Below are positions 1 to 6,781 of a stretch of 6,845 nucleotides of DNA, piece after piece; position 1 is the first letter of the stretch; every line of letters begins with the position of its first letter. Below the pieces are notes generated by a model that was given only the letters and a program-made list of their open reading frames with translations, ran no database searches and was not told where the DNA came from. Both the position numbers and the translations under genes were made by a program. The stretch covers positions 1-6,845 of the forward strand of contig JAEZHR010000304.1 in assembly GCA_023416415.1 (NCBI GenBank), given 5' to 3'. The stretch comes from Pseudomonadota bacterium (GTDB lineage Bacteria; Pseudomonadota; Gammaproteobacteria; Burkholderiales; Burkholderiaceae_D).

Positions 1-476
1 TGGGTAGTCCTGATTTCGGCACGGGAAATCTTGGTGATGACGGCATTCTGCAGGCCCATCATGAAGCACAGCAACACGACGGTGACCGGCACGAACAGGC
101 CCTCGATCGCTGCAAGCCTGGCGCCCAGCACACCAAAGCACAACAGCAGGAAGGCTTCGAGCAGAAGCGGAAACGCGTATTCACTATGCCGTCGATGGCG
201 GCGCGCGTAATTGATCAGTATGGCCGACACGGCCGCCCCGCCGACAAAGGACAGCAGCGCCCCCAGTCCGGCCAGCACGACGTCGTACACGCCGAGCACC
301 AGAAAATCCGCCATGGCCGAGACGATGCCAGTCATGTGAGAGGTGTACTGCGCTACCGCGAGATAGCCTCCGGCATTGATCGCCCCCGCCACGAAGGCCA
401 GGGCAACGCCAAGCTGCCGGTTGGCGCGCGTTGTTCGCTTGCGCCCGGTCAGTCGTCTTGCGTATTTGATAGCCAT
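1..476 (-). CDS. DUF1275 (YoaK-like) membrane protein, C-terminus outside the window
   Basis: The first 158 codons of a minus-strand gene are present and the rest lies beyond position 1. The family is usually about 220-250 residues, so roughly a third is missing. After a basic N-terminus (residues 1-20, seven Arg and two Lys) come hydrophobic segments at about 22-43, 57-90, 101-122 and 127-147. Family hallmarks are AGAINAGGYLAVAQYTSHMTG (in residues 30-50) and the block GLQNAVITKISRAEIRTT (141-158). The ATG at 476 is preceded by GAGGA five bases upstream, and the protein begins just before the first conserved helix, which supports this start. DUF1275 proteins are predicted inner-membrane proteins with no firmly established function, and some are annotated as transporter-like. 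It lies 83 bp after mrpG on the same strand with no clear terminator between, so read-through from the mrp operon is plausible but unproven. The family call is strong; the function is unknown. Confidence 0.9.
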   Translation of the reverse strand, partial: MAIKYARRLTGRKRTTRANRQLGVALAFVAGAINAGGYLAVAQYTSHMTGIVSAMADFLVLGVYDVVLAGLGALLSFVGGAAVSAILINYARRHRRHSEYAFPLLLEAFLLLCFGVLGARLAAIEGLFVPVTVVLLCFMMGLQNAVITKISRAEIRTT

Positions 477-559
477 CCCGATCCTCGCCGCGTCGGCATG
501 TACTTTGACCGACGACTGATCTTACACCCGCACAAGCGCGGCTGCCGGGAGGCGGCTCC
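477..559 (-). other. mrpG to DUF1275 intergenic gap, no clear terminator
   Basis: This 83-bp gap holds the Shine-Dalgarno sequence of the DUF1275 gene and two weak inverted repeats. One is CGTCGG at 491-496 pairing with CCGACG at 509-514 across a 12-nt loop. The other is GCCG at 544-547 pairing with CGGC at 553-556. Neither is followed by a T-run on the minus strand, so I see no Rho-independent terminator. A TGTAAGAT stretch on the minus strand resembles an extended -10 box but has no convincing -35 partner. The gap may simply be transcribed through. Confidence 0.5.
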
Positions 560-940
560 TCAAGAATGTTCCGTTTCCGGACGACGATAGACCTCGCCTG
601 CGCCGACGCCGGTACCTTCCTTGTTTCCGCGCAGGTCGCGATAGACCGCGGCACGCATGATGAGCATCGATACAACAGGTGCGCTGAGCAGGACGAAAAC
701 GGTAATGAGCAGTTCATGCAGGATGAAGCGCGTCTGCAATGCGGAGAAGCAGATCATCGAGGCGATCAGGATGCAGCCGGTGCCGAGCGTGATCGTGATC
801 GCCGGACCGTGCATGCGCTGGTAGAAGTTCGGCAGGCGCATCAGGCCCAGCGCACCGGTTGCCACAACAATGCCACCGATGATCAGCAACAAGGCCGCCG
901 GCAATGCTGCCCAGGCCGGAAGATTGGACAAATCGGTCAT
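560..940 (-). CDS. mrpG: Mrp antiporter subunit G (MnhG/PhaG family)
   Basis: This 126-residue protein is the last Mrp subunit, a small inner-membrane component of the Na+(K+)/H+ antiporter. Three membrane segments are visible at about 13-33, 46-66 and 71-96. The family block GALGLMRLPNFYQRMHGPA (29-47) follows the first helix and corresponds to the usual RLPDFYxRLHAPT-type motif. The third helix carries LSAPVVSMLIMRAA (85-98). The C-terminal tail (about 100-126) is hydrophilic, basic then acidic, and poorly conserved in the family. The ATG at 940 overlaps the mrpF stop as ATGA, with GGGGAG eight bases upstream. An in-frame ATG farther upstream (1087) would add 49 residues that read as mrpF out of frame, so I reject it. 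In characterised systems loss of MrpG abolishes antiport, although MrpG has no proton-pumping fold of its own. Confidence 0.96.
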   Translation of the reverse strand: MTDLSNLPAWAALPAALLLIIGGIVVATGALGLMRLPNFYQRMHGPAITITLGTGCILIASMICFSALQTRFILHELLITVFVLLSAPVVSMLIMRAAVYRDLRGNKEGTGVGAGEVYRRPETEHS

Positions 941-1215
941 TCGATGATCTCCCCGCGCATCAGGAATTTTGCCAGCGCGATGGTGGAGACGAAGCCCACC
1001 AGCGCGATCATGAGCGCAAAGTCGAAGTAAACCTGGTTGCCGAAGCGAATGCCCAGCACCAGCGCGAACACCATGGATACCATCCACAGCGTGTCAAGCG
1101 CCAGCACGAGATCCTGAGCAGAAGGGCCGATCAGAAGTCGCACGAGACAGAACAGCATGGCCAACAGCACGCATACGGATGCGAATCCGATAGAGAATTC
1201 CAGCAGCATCGTCAT
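937..1215 (-). CDS. mrpF: Mrp antiporter subunit F (MnhF/PhaF family)
   Basis: This 92-residue, very hydrophobic protein has three membrane helices at about 5-28, 37-57 and 62-84. The family signature is the loop and start of helix 2, GPSAQDLVLALDTL (30-43), with Asp35 and Asp41. Acidic residues here are conserved in MrpF proteins and thought to matter for ion movement. Helix 3 contains ALVGFVSTIALAKFLMRGE (70-88), also conserved. The length is normal for the family. The ATG at 1215 overlaps the mrpE stop (ATGA), with GGAGGT just upstream, so the start is well supported. It acts only as part of the assembled Mrp complex in the inner membrane. Confidence 0.96.
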   Translation of the reverse strand: MTMLLEFSIGFASVCVLLAMLFCLVRLLIGPSAQDLVLALDTLWMVSMVFALVLGIRFGNQVYFDFALMIALVGFVSTIALAKFLMRGEIIE

Positions 1216-1718
1216 GGCTGACCTCCATTGTCAAAGACCTCGATCAGTGGACGCTCGTAGTGCGTCTTGATGGTGTCAACCCACCATTGCTCGTCGTGCA
1301 AATCGAACACGTGCAGCGAGAGCACATGTTCATCAGGCAGAATTTCGACCCACACCGTGCCCGGCGTCAGATTGATCAGTCCCGCCAGAATGGCCAGACC
1401 GGCGGGACTCTGCAAATCGAGCGGAATCCGGATGAACTGCGAGTGGACATTGCGTGGGTGCACGAACAAAATGATGCGCCCGACGTTGAAGGCCGAACGC
1501 ACGATCTCGATTGTCGACATTGCCAGCAGGCGCAGCAGCGCGAGGGGATGGCGCATGCGGGTGGGTGGAACCGGCCGCAATGGCCGGGCCATCAGTGGAA
1601 TCACGATGGCGAGCACGGCACCCAGCAGCCAATGGCCGGGATACAAGGTCTGGTTCAGCAGCAGCCACATGACAAGCAAGGCGGCCGAGGTCAGGGGGTA
1701 AGGCAGCCAGCGTTTCAT
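1212..1718 (-). CDS. mrpE: Mrp antiporter subunit E (MnhE/PhaE family)
   Basis: This 168-residue protein, usual for MrpE, has two adjacent N-terminal hydrophobic segments (about 9-22 and 30-46), an amphipathic, weakly hydrophobic stretch at 58-88, and a soluble-looking C-terminal domain. The family motif LTPGTVWVE sits at 117-125, after a hydrophobic hairpin (105-116). It is followed by LHVFDL (135-140) and YERPLIEVF (154-162), all recognisable in MnhE proteins. MrpE is the subunit least directly tied to ion translocation. In some bacteria its loss lowers rather than abolishes activity. The ATG at 1718 overlaps the mrpD stop (ATGA), with GGAGG four bases upstream. Nothing is truncated or unusual. 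Confidence 0.96.
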   Translation of the reverse strand: MKRWLPYPLTSAALLVMWLLLNQTLYPGHWLLGAVLAIVIPLMARPLRPVPPTRMRHPLALLRLLAMSTIEIVRSAFNVGRIILFVHPRNVHSQFIRIPLDLQSPAGLAILAGLINLTPGTVWVEILPDEHVLSLHVFDLHDEQWWVDTIKTHYERPLIEVFDNGGQP

Positions 1719-3337
1719 TGCGCCTCCGTCTTCACCACACCGGGAACGGCGAACGTGTTCAAGACCTGTTCGACGTACCTGGATCTGTCATGTAGATCGG
1801 CGCTGGTGCGCCCCAGAAATTCGAACACGGGTCCCGCGCGCAAGGTCAGCACCACGCACAGCAGCAGCAGCAGCGACACCGGCAGCACCTCCGACAGGTT
1901 CAGGCGGGGGGCCGTCACCGCCCCAGAAGCCCAGAAGGTGCGCACGCCGAAACGCATCATGCCGAGGATGGCCGCGAAGCCGGAGAACATGATCAGTCCA
2001 AGCAGTACCCACGCAAGGCTGGACGGGGCAGCGTTGTCGCCGGGATTGAGCAAGGCCTGGAAAATGCCGAACTTGGCGACGAATCCCGACAGCGGCGGCA
2101 GGCCCGCAATGATGGCCGCGCTTGCTGCAAATGCCAGGCCCAGGAAGGCCAGGCCGGCGGGAATGCCCATTCCGACTGGCTCTTCCGGCGTTTCTTCGAC
2201 CGCGAATGCCTCCATGGTCAGCGCCAGCACCGAGGCCCCTGGACGGCGAATGCGTTCGATCAGCTCGACCAGCAATACAAAGGCCGCCACCGCCAGCGTC
2301 GAACCCAGCAGGTAGTAAAGCGCCGCCGTGATCAGCGAGACCTGGCCGAATCCGATCAGCACGAACAGCGTGCCTGAGGAGACGATGGCCGCATAGCCCG
2401 CCATCCGCCCCGCATCGTCGCTGGACATCACGCCGGCCGAGCCGAACACGATCGTGGCCACCCCGCCCCACAGCAGGACATCGAAGCCGAAGCCCGCGAG
2501 CGGGCCGTTGACGTCGCTGAAGGCAAGCAGCCAGATGCGCAGAATCGCGTACGCGCCGACCTTGGTCATCAGCACCAGCATCGCGGCCACCGGCGGTGAC
2601 GCAGCGGAATAGGTGGTCGGCAGCCAGAAACCCAATGGCCACATCGCGCCCTTGACCAGGAAGGCCAGCGCCAGCACACAGGCCCCGATCTTCGCCAGAA
2701 TCAGGTCCTGCTCGTTCGCCATCGGCAGGCGCGCTGCGAGGTCGGACATGTTGAGAGTACCGACAGCACCGTAGATCAAGGCCACGCCGATCAGGAAAAG
2801 CAGCGAGGCAGCAAGATTGACCGCGATGTATTGCATTCCGGCGCGAATGCGCGTGGTCGTATAACCATGCAGTAGCAGGCCGTAGGACGCGGCCAGCATG
2901 ATCTCGAAGAACACGAACAGATTGAACAGGTCGTGCGTGAGGAAAGCGCCGTTGAGACCCATCAGCAGGAACTGGAACAACGAGTGGAAGTGCACGCCGA
3001 CGCGACTCCAGCGCGACGAAGCGTACAGCAGAGCCGCCAAGGCCAGTACCGCGCTCAAGAGCAGCATCAGCGCAGCCAGACGGTCGGCAACCAGCGTGAT
3101 GCCGAACGGCGCGACCCAGTTCGCTGCAAGGTAGACGCCCATCTCGCCAGCCCAGTACCCGCTTTCGACGCGCGTGAGCAAAGCGGCTGCCATGGCCAGT
3201 TGCGCCAGCACCGATACCAGGTTGACTGCCAGCTTGAAATTGTGGCGGGTTTCGCTGACCGGAATCAGCAGCGCCCCGCAGATCAGCGGCAACAGGATGG
3301 GCAGTACGATCAGGTGATGACCGGCATCAAGCGTCAT
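1715..3337 (-). CDS. mrpD: Mrp antiporter subunit D, NuoM/NuoN-like antiporter module
   Basis: This 540-residue polytopic membrane protein is homologous to the antiporter-like subunits of complex I (Proton_antipo_M family) and is one of two antiporter modules in the Mrp complex. About 14 membrane segments can be made out. Key residues visible are Glu145 in the fifth helix (FNLFVFFEIML), Lys229 in the seventh (FLVKGAMWPLGFWLP, 227-240), Lys259 in the next (VLMTKVGAYAILR) and Lys422 near the discontinuous helix (SGFVAKFGIF). These match the charged chain expected of this fold. The stretch aligning with the MrpA central Lys region reads DDAGRMAGY (307-315), with Arg311 but no Lys. An acidic loop (376-386, five Glu) precedes helix 11; comparable loops occur in Gram-negative MrpD. 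The ATG at 3337 overlaps the mrpC stop (ATGA) with a strong AGGAGG four bases upstream. The length is slightly above that of Bacillus MrpD and normal for Proteobacteria. Confidence 0.97.
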   Translation of the reverse strand: MTLDAGHHLIVLPILLPLICGALLIPVSETRHNFKLAVNLVSVLAQLAMAAALLTRVESGYWAGEMGVYLAANWVAPFGITLVADRLAALMLLLSAVLALAALLYASSRWSRVGVHFHSLFQFLLMGLNGAFLTHDLFNLFVFFEIMLAASYGLLLHGYTTTRIRAGMQYIAVNLAASLLFLIGVALIYGAVGTLNMSDLAARLPMANEQDLILAKIGACVLALAFLVKGAMWPLGFWLPTTYSAASPPVAAMLVLMTKVGAYAILRIWLLAFSDVNGPLAGFGFDVLLWGGVATIVFGSAGVMSSDDAGRMAGYAAIVSSGTLFVLIGFGQVSLITAALYYLLGSTLAVAAFVLLVELIERIRRPGASVLALTMEAFAVEETPEEPVGMGIPAGLAFLGLAFAASAAIIAGLPPLSGFVAKFGIFQALLNPGDNAAPSSLAWVLLGLIMFSGFAAILGMMRFGVRTFWASGAVTAPRLNLSEVLPVSLLLLLCVVLTLRAGPVFEFLGRTSADLHDRSRYVEQVLNTFAVPGVVKTEAQ

Positions 3338-3675
3338 TCGTCCTCCTGGCCATCAACGTGGTCGGTCCCGGTCAATCCGCGCGATCCGATCATCACCACC
3401 AGATACAGCGCGGTGCTCGCAAATCCAATCACGATTGCGGTCAGCACCAGCGCCTGCGGCAACGGGTCCGCGTAGGCGGCGGGATCAGGTATGCCGCTGC
3501 CCAAGGTCAGCGGCGGTTGATTGACCCACACTCTTCCCATAACGAAGATGAACAGATTGACCGCGTAAGACATCAGCAGCAAGCCGGTCAGCACCTGGAA
3601 GCTGCGCGGACGCAGAATCAGCCAGATGCCGGAACCGAACAGCACGCCGATGGCAAGCGAAATGACAGCTTCCAT
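3334..3675 (-). CDS. mrpC: Mrp antiporter subunit C, NuoK-like
   Basis: This 113-residue protein has three membrane helices (about 3-22, 28-48 and 73-97) and is homologous to NuoK of complex I. Signature stretches are LLLMSYAVNLFIF (32-44) in helix 2 and DPLPQALVLTAIVIGFA (70-86) at the start of helix 3; the latter is almost invariant in MrpC proteins. The C-terminus is a short acidic tail (DGQEDE). The ATG at 3675 shares one base with the mrpAB stop (TGATG), and GGAGGAAG lies upstream inside the end of mrpAB. A longer in-frame start at 3927 would only add mrpAB sequence read in another frame and is rejected. In complex structures of this family MrpC sits between the MrpA and MrpD modules. 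Confidence 0.96.
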   Translation of the reverse strand: MEAVISLAIGVLFGSGIWLILRPRSFQVLTGLLLMSYAVNLFIFVMGRVWVNQPPLTLGSGIPDPAAYADPLPQALVLTAIVIGFASTALYLVVMIGSRGLTGTDHVDGQEDE

Positions 3676-6575
3676 CAGACGACTTCCTCCAGTTTGGCCG
3701 GTGCGGACGGTGCATCGGCGCCCGGCTGGCGATGCGCACGTACCGACTGGTGCGCCAGCGCAACAAGAATCAACATGGTCGAACCGACCACAACGCCGAA
3801 GACCCCGAGATCGAACAGGAATGCGCTGGGCAGGTGCAGCTCGCCCAGCAGCGGCAAGTGGACATGCGCGGTATGGCTGGTCAGGAATGGGAACCCGAAC
3901 GCGAAGGCACCGGCACCCGTGGCGCAAGCCAACAGCAGGCCCCAGGCCAGCCAGCGGTGCGTGCGCAGGCGAAAGCGCGACTCAACCCATGCCGTGCCCG
4001 CCAGCATGTACTGAATGATGAAGGCAACCGAGAACACCAGCCCGGCGACGAAACCGCCACCCGGCAGGTTGTGCCCACGGATGAAGAAGAAGGCAGACAC
4101 CAGCAGCATGACCGGCAACAGGAAGCGCAGATAGACGCCCGGCACCAGCAGGTAGCCGTTACTGGCCTGCTCCGCGGGCTTCTGACGCGCTGCCGGATCC
4201 AGCGGATTGGTTTGCTGGGACGGCGTCACCATGCTCTCTGGGGCAGGCCGGAAGCGACGCAGCAGCGCATAGACCGTGAGCGAGACGATGCACAGCACCG
4301 TGATTTCGCCCATCGTGTCGAAGCCGCGGAAATCGACCAGCAGAACATTGACGACATTGCTGCCCCCGCCCTCGGCCAGCGCGCGCAGGAGGAAGAAGTC
4401 GCCAATCGCCGGCGCCTTCGGATGAACCAGTACCGCATAGGTCAGCCCGGCCAGACACAGTCCACCGGTGATCGCGACGAGCAGATCGCGCGAACGGCGC
4501 AGCCAGACGCTGTGCGGAATGCGCAGGCCGAGTTCGCGCGGCACGATCCGGGGCGGCAGCCAGCGCAGGCCCAGCAAGATCAGTACGGTAGTGACGGTTT
4601 CCACCATCAATTGGGTCAGCGCCAGGTCGGGGGCGGAAAGCCAGAGGAAAGTGACGCTGGTGGCCACACCGGCACCGCCGACCAGCATCAGCGCGGCAAG
4701 ACGGTGATACTTCGCCTGCCACGCCGCCGCCACGGCGCAGCCGCCGCCAACCAGCCAGACCACGGCGAACGCCCAGTCAACGTGTGGCGTGCTGGCCAGA
4801 AGCCAGTCGGGAAGCGGTCCGACGGCAAGCAGTGGCACGACAATCATGGCGATCATCATCATCAGCAACTGCGGCTGCAGGCGGCGCGTGCCGAACCAGC
4901 GCAGCAGCATGGCAGCGACGGCAGACAGACGCAGCATCGTCGTCTCGAAAGCCTGGGCTCCGCTCACATAATGCAGTACCGGAGTCTGGTCGCTGGCCTT
5001 GAGATTGAAATAGCGGCGCAGGACGACGTAAAAGACAATGCCGCCGGCAAGCGCGATCAGGCTCATGACCAGAGGCAGGTTCAGACCGTGCCAGATGCTG
5101 AGGTTGTACTGGGGCGTAGCCGTGCCGAGCACGGAGCTTACGGCCGCGGCCAGGAAGGGGCCGATCGAAAGGTTCGGCACGATGCCCACCAGCAGGCACA
5201 GCAGCACCAGCAACTCCACAGGGAAGCGCATCCAGCGCACTGGTTCATGCGGCACCCGCGGCAGATCCGGCGACAGCGGACCGAAGAACACGCTGATGAA
5301 ACGCAGGGAGTAGGTGACACTGAAGATGCCCATCGCAACCGCTGCATAGGACATCCACCAGTTGTCTTGGCCGCCCACCTGCAGGGTTTCGGCGAAGAAC
5401 ATTTCCTTGGACAGGAAGCCGTTAAGCAACGGTACACCTGCCATCGCCGCGCTGGCCACGATTGCAAGCGTGGCCGTAATTGGAAGTTGCCTTCCCAGAC
5501 CACCGAGCACGCGCATGTCGCGGGTGCCGGTTTCATGGTCGATGATCCCGGCCGCCATGAAGAGCGAAGCCTTGAAGGTCGCGTGGTTAAGTGTGTGAAA
5601 CACCGCCGCCACCATTGCCAGCGGCGAGCCGATGCCGAGCATCACGGTGATCAGCCCGAGGTGACTGATGGTCGAATAGGCCAGCAATCCTTTCAGGTCG
5701 TTCTGGAAAATGGCAGAAAAGGAGCCAATCAGCATCGTTGCCACGCCAGCTCCGGCGATGATCCAGCTCCATTCCGGAGTTCCGGACAGTGCGGGCCACA
5801 GGCGAATCAGCAGGAACACTCCCGCCTTGACCATGGTGGCCGAGTGGAGATAAGCCGACACCGGTGTGGGCGCGGCCATCGCGTGCGGCAGCCAGAAGTG
5901 GAACGGGAACTGCGCGCTCTTTGTCAGCGCACCGAGCGCGACCAGGATGAGCGCCGTCAGGTACAGCGGATGCGCGCGGATCTGGTCGCCCGAGGCCAGC
6001 ACGGTCTCCAGATCATAGCTACCGACAATGTGACCAAGCACCATCACCCCTGCCAGCAGGCACAGCCCGCCGGCCCCCGTGACGATAAAGGCCATGCGCG
6101 CGCCACGTCGGGCATCGATGCGATGATGCCAGTAGCCGATCAGGAGGAAGGACGTGATGCTGGTCAGTTCCCAGAACACTACCAGCTGGATCAGGTTGCC
6201 GGACAGAACCACGCCCAGCATCGAGCCCATGAATGCCAGCAGGAAGGAAAAGAAGCGCGGCACCGGATCCTGCGGCGACATGTAGTAGCGTGCGTAGAGC
6301 ACGACCAGCAGCCCGATGCCCAGTACCAGTATCGTAAAGATCCAGGCGAGGCCATCCATGCGCAGCACGAAGTTGACCCCGAACTCGGGCATCCATGCTG
6401 CTTCATAGCGCAAGGTTTGGCCATCGCGGATCGCGGGAAATGCCCGTGCGGCCATGATCAGTCCGGCCAGCGCAAGCGCCCCGGCCAGCCAGGCCTCCCG
6501 ATTGCGTGCATTGGACGGCAGCAACGCCGCAATGACGCTGCCGATGGCCGGAAGGAGGATTAGCGTCAGCAGCAT
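3675..6575 (-). CDS. mrpA: Mrp antiporter subunit A fused to subunit B (MrpAB)
   Basis: This is the largest subunit, 966 residues. Parts in order: a Proton_antipo_N-like region (about 60-110); a NuoL-like antiporter core (about 125-400) with Glu136 in FWELTSITSF, Lys219 in TKSAQFPFHFWLP, His244 and Lys250 in HSATMVKAG, Lys295 in NDLKGLLAY, His331 and Lys335, and Lys390/Glu391 in LSKEMFF; a DUF4040/MbhD-like segment with APDLALTQLMVETVTT (648-663, Glu659); an MbhE-like segment with VDFRGFDTMGEITVL (747-761, Glu757); a hydrophilic linker (about 774-806, Gln/Pro/Ala-rich); and an MrpB (MnhB) domain (807-945) with RGHNLPGGGFVAGL (833-846). Bacillus has separate A and B genes; Proteobacteria usually have this fusion. 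The start at 6575 gives MLLTLILLPAIGSVIAALL, the usual hydrophobic N-terminus, and AGGGGTGG lies seven bases upstream. The in-frame ATG at 6665 would add 30 Arg/Cys-rich residues foreign to the family. MrpA is thought to carry the main ion pathway; MrpB is needed for assembly and activity. The fused gene is also named mnhA or phaAB. Confidence 0.97.
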   Translation of the reverse strand: MLLTLILLPAIGSVIAALLPSNARNREAWLAGALALAGLIMAARAFPAIRDGQTLRYEAAWMPEFGVNFVLRMDGLAWIFTILVLGIGLLVVLYARYYMSPQDPVPRFFSFLLAFMGSMLGVVLSGNLIQLVVFWELTSITSFLLIGYWHHRIDARRGARMAFIVTGAGGLCLLAGVMVLGHIVGSYDLETVLASGDQIRAHPLYLTALILVALGALTKSAQFPFHFWLPHAMAAPTPVSAYLHSATMVKAGVFLLIRLWPALSGTPEWSWIIAGAGVATMLIGSFSAIFQNDLKGLLAYSTISHLGLITVMLGIGSPLAMVAAVFHTLNHATFKASLFMAAGIIDHETGTRDMRVLGGLGRQLPITATLAIVASAAMAGVPLLNGFLSKEMFFAETLQVGGQDNWWMSYAAVAMGIFSVTYSLRFISVFFGPLSPDLPRVPHEPVRWMRFPVELLVLLCLLVGIVPNLSIGPFLAAAVSSVLGTATPQYNLSIWHGLNLPLVMSLIALAGGIVFYVVLRRYFNLKASDQTPVLHYVSGAQAFETTMLRLSAVAAMLLRWFGTRRLQPQLLMMMIAMIVVPLLAVGPLPDWLLASTPHVDWAFAVVWLVGGGCAVAAAWQAKYHRLAALMLVGGAGVATSVTFLWLSAPDLALTQLMVETVTTVLILLGLRWLPPRIVPRELGLRIPHSVWLRRSRDLLVAITGGLCLAGLTYAVLVHPKAPAIGDFFLLRALAEGGGSNVVNVLLVDFRGFDTMGEITVLCIVSLTVYALLRRFRPAPESMVTPSQQTNPLDPAARQKPAEQASNGYLLVPGVYLRFLLPVMLLVSAFFFIRGHNLPGGGFVAGLVFSVAFIIQYMLAGTAWVESRFRLRTHRWLAWGLLLACATGAGAFAFGFPFLTSHTAHVHLPLLGELHLPSAFLFDLGVFGVVVGSTMLILVALAHQSVRAHRQPGADAPSAPAKLEEVV

Positions 6576-6582
6576 GCCGCAT

Positions 6583-6590
6583 CCACCCCT
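6583..6590 (-). promoter_or_regulatory. Ribosome binding site that fixes the mrpA start
   Basis: On the minus strand AGGGGTGG lies seven bases upstream of the ATG at 6575. It selects this start over the longer in-frame ATG at 6665. It is the only purine-rich element in the last 30 bases before the gene. Confidence 0.65.
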
Positions 6591-6600
6591 GCCGAAACCC

Positions 6601-6656
6601 GCACCAGACTTTGCGCAGCGACGCGCATTGCGTTCGCGGTGCCTGCTTGGAAGGCA
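6601..6656 (-). promoter_or_regulatory. Possible structured 5' leader of mrpA with competing stems
   Basis: Three short perfect inverted repeats lie just before the mrpA ribosome site: GCACC/GGTGC (6601-6605 with 6638-6642) enclosing TGCGC/GCGCA (6612-6616 with 6623-6627), and TGCCT/AGGCA (6640-6644 with 6652-6656). The outer stem and the third share bases 6640-6642, so they cannot form together. Short stems arise by chance in GC-rich DNA, and I recognise no known riboswitch class here. Confidence 0.25.
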
Positions 6657-6738
6657 TTCATGCAAGTTCGATAGCAGCGAGCAACGAAGGATCGGCAGGA
6701 CGCTTTTTTCATGCGGGAAAGTTCAGCGATGTGGGAAA

Positions 6739-6752
6739 CGGACAATTGTCCG
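6739..6752. promoter_or_regulatory. Perfect 14-bp palindrome, candidate operator
   Basis: CGGACAATTGTCCG is its own reverse complement. It lies directly downstream of the candidate -10 box (minus strand), covering the expected transcription start, which is a classic position for a repressor site. On the minus strand the pentamer ACAAT occurs twice with a CGG spacer across the -10 and the palindrome. No regulator gene is visible in the window and I cannot name the binding protein. Confidence 0.4.
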
Positions 6753-6781
6753 ATTGTACCGTCGGTGTTGCAGTTTGACGT
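6753..6781 (-). promoter_or_regulatory. Candidate sigma70 promoter for the mrp operon
   Basis: On the minus strand TACAAT (6758-6753) is a five-of-six match to the -10 consensus. The hexamer 17 bases upstream, ACGTCA (6781-6776), matches the -35 consensus at only three positions, so the promoter would be weak or activator-dependent. The -35 region lies within TGACGTCA (6776-6783), itself an 8-bp palindrome. The predicted start near 6746 would give a leader of about 170 nt before mrpA. Confidence 0.3.

Noticed and set aside
184..717. A 177-codon minus-strand frame across the mrpG and DUF1275 junction
   Set aside because: It is out of frame with both real genes and its product is Arg/Cys/Ser-rich without motifs, whereas the chosen frames match known families.
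1260..2315. A 351-codon open frame on the plus strand opposite mrpE and mrpD
   Set aside because: Same GC-driven antisense effect. It crosses two real overlapping genes and shows no protein-like hydrophobic pattern or known motif.
3732..6563. A 943-codon open frame on the plus strand opposite mrpAB
   Set aside because: It is in register with the mrpAB codons, so it stays open simply because this GC-rich gene avoids TTA, CTA and TCA codons there. Its Gln/His/Arg/Asp-rich product is what hydrophobic codons such as CTG, GTG and ATC give when read in reverse, and it has no domain.
6671..6709. T-run at 6704-6709 as a plus-strand terminator
   Set aside because: Only a four-base-pair stem (CGAT/ATCG) precedes it and no plus-strand gene lies to its left, so it does not form a credible Rho-independent terminator.
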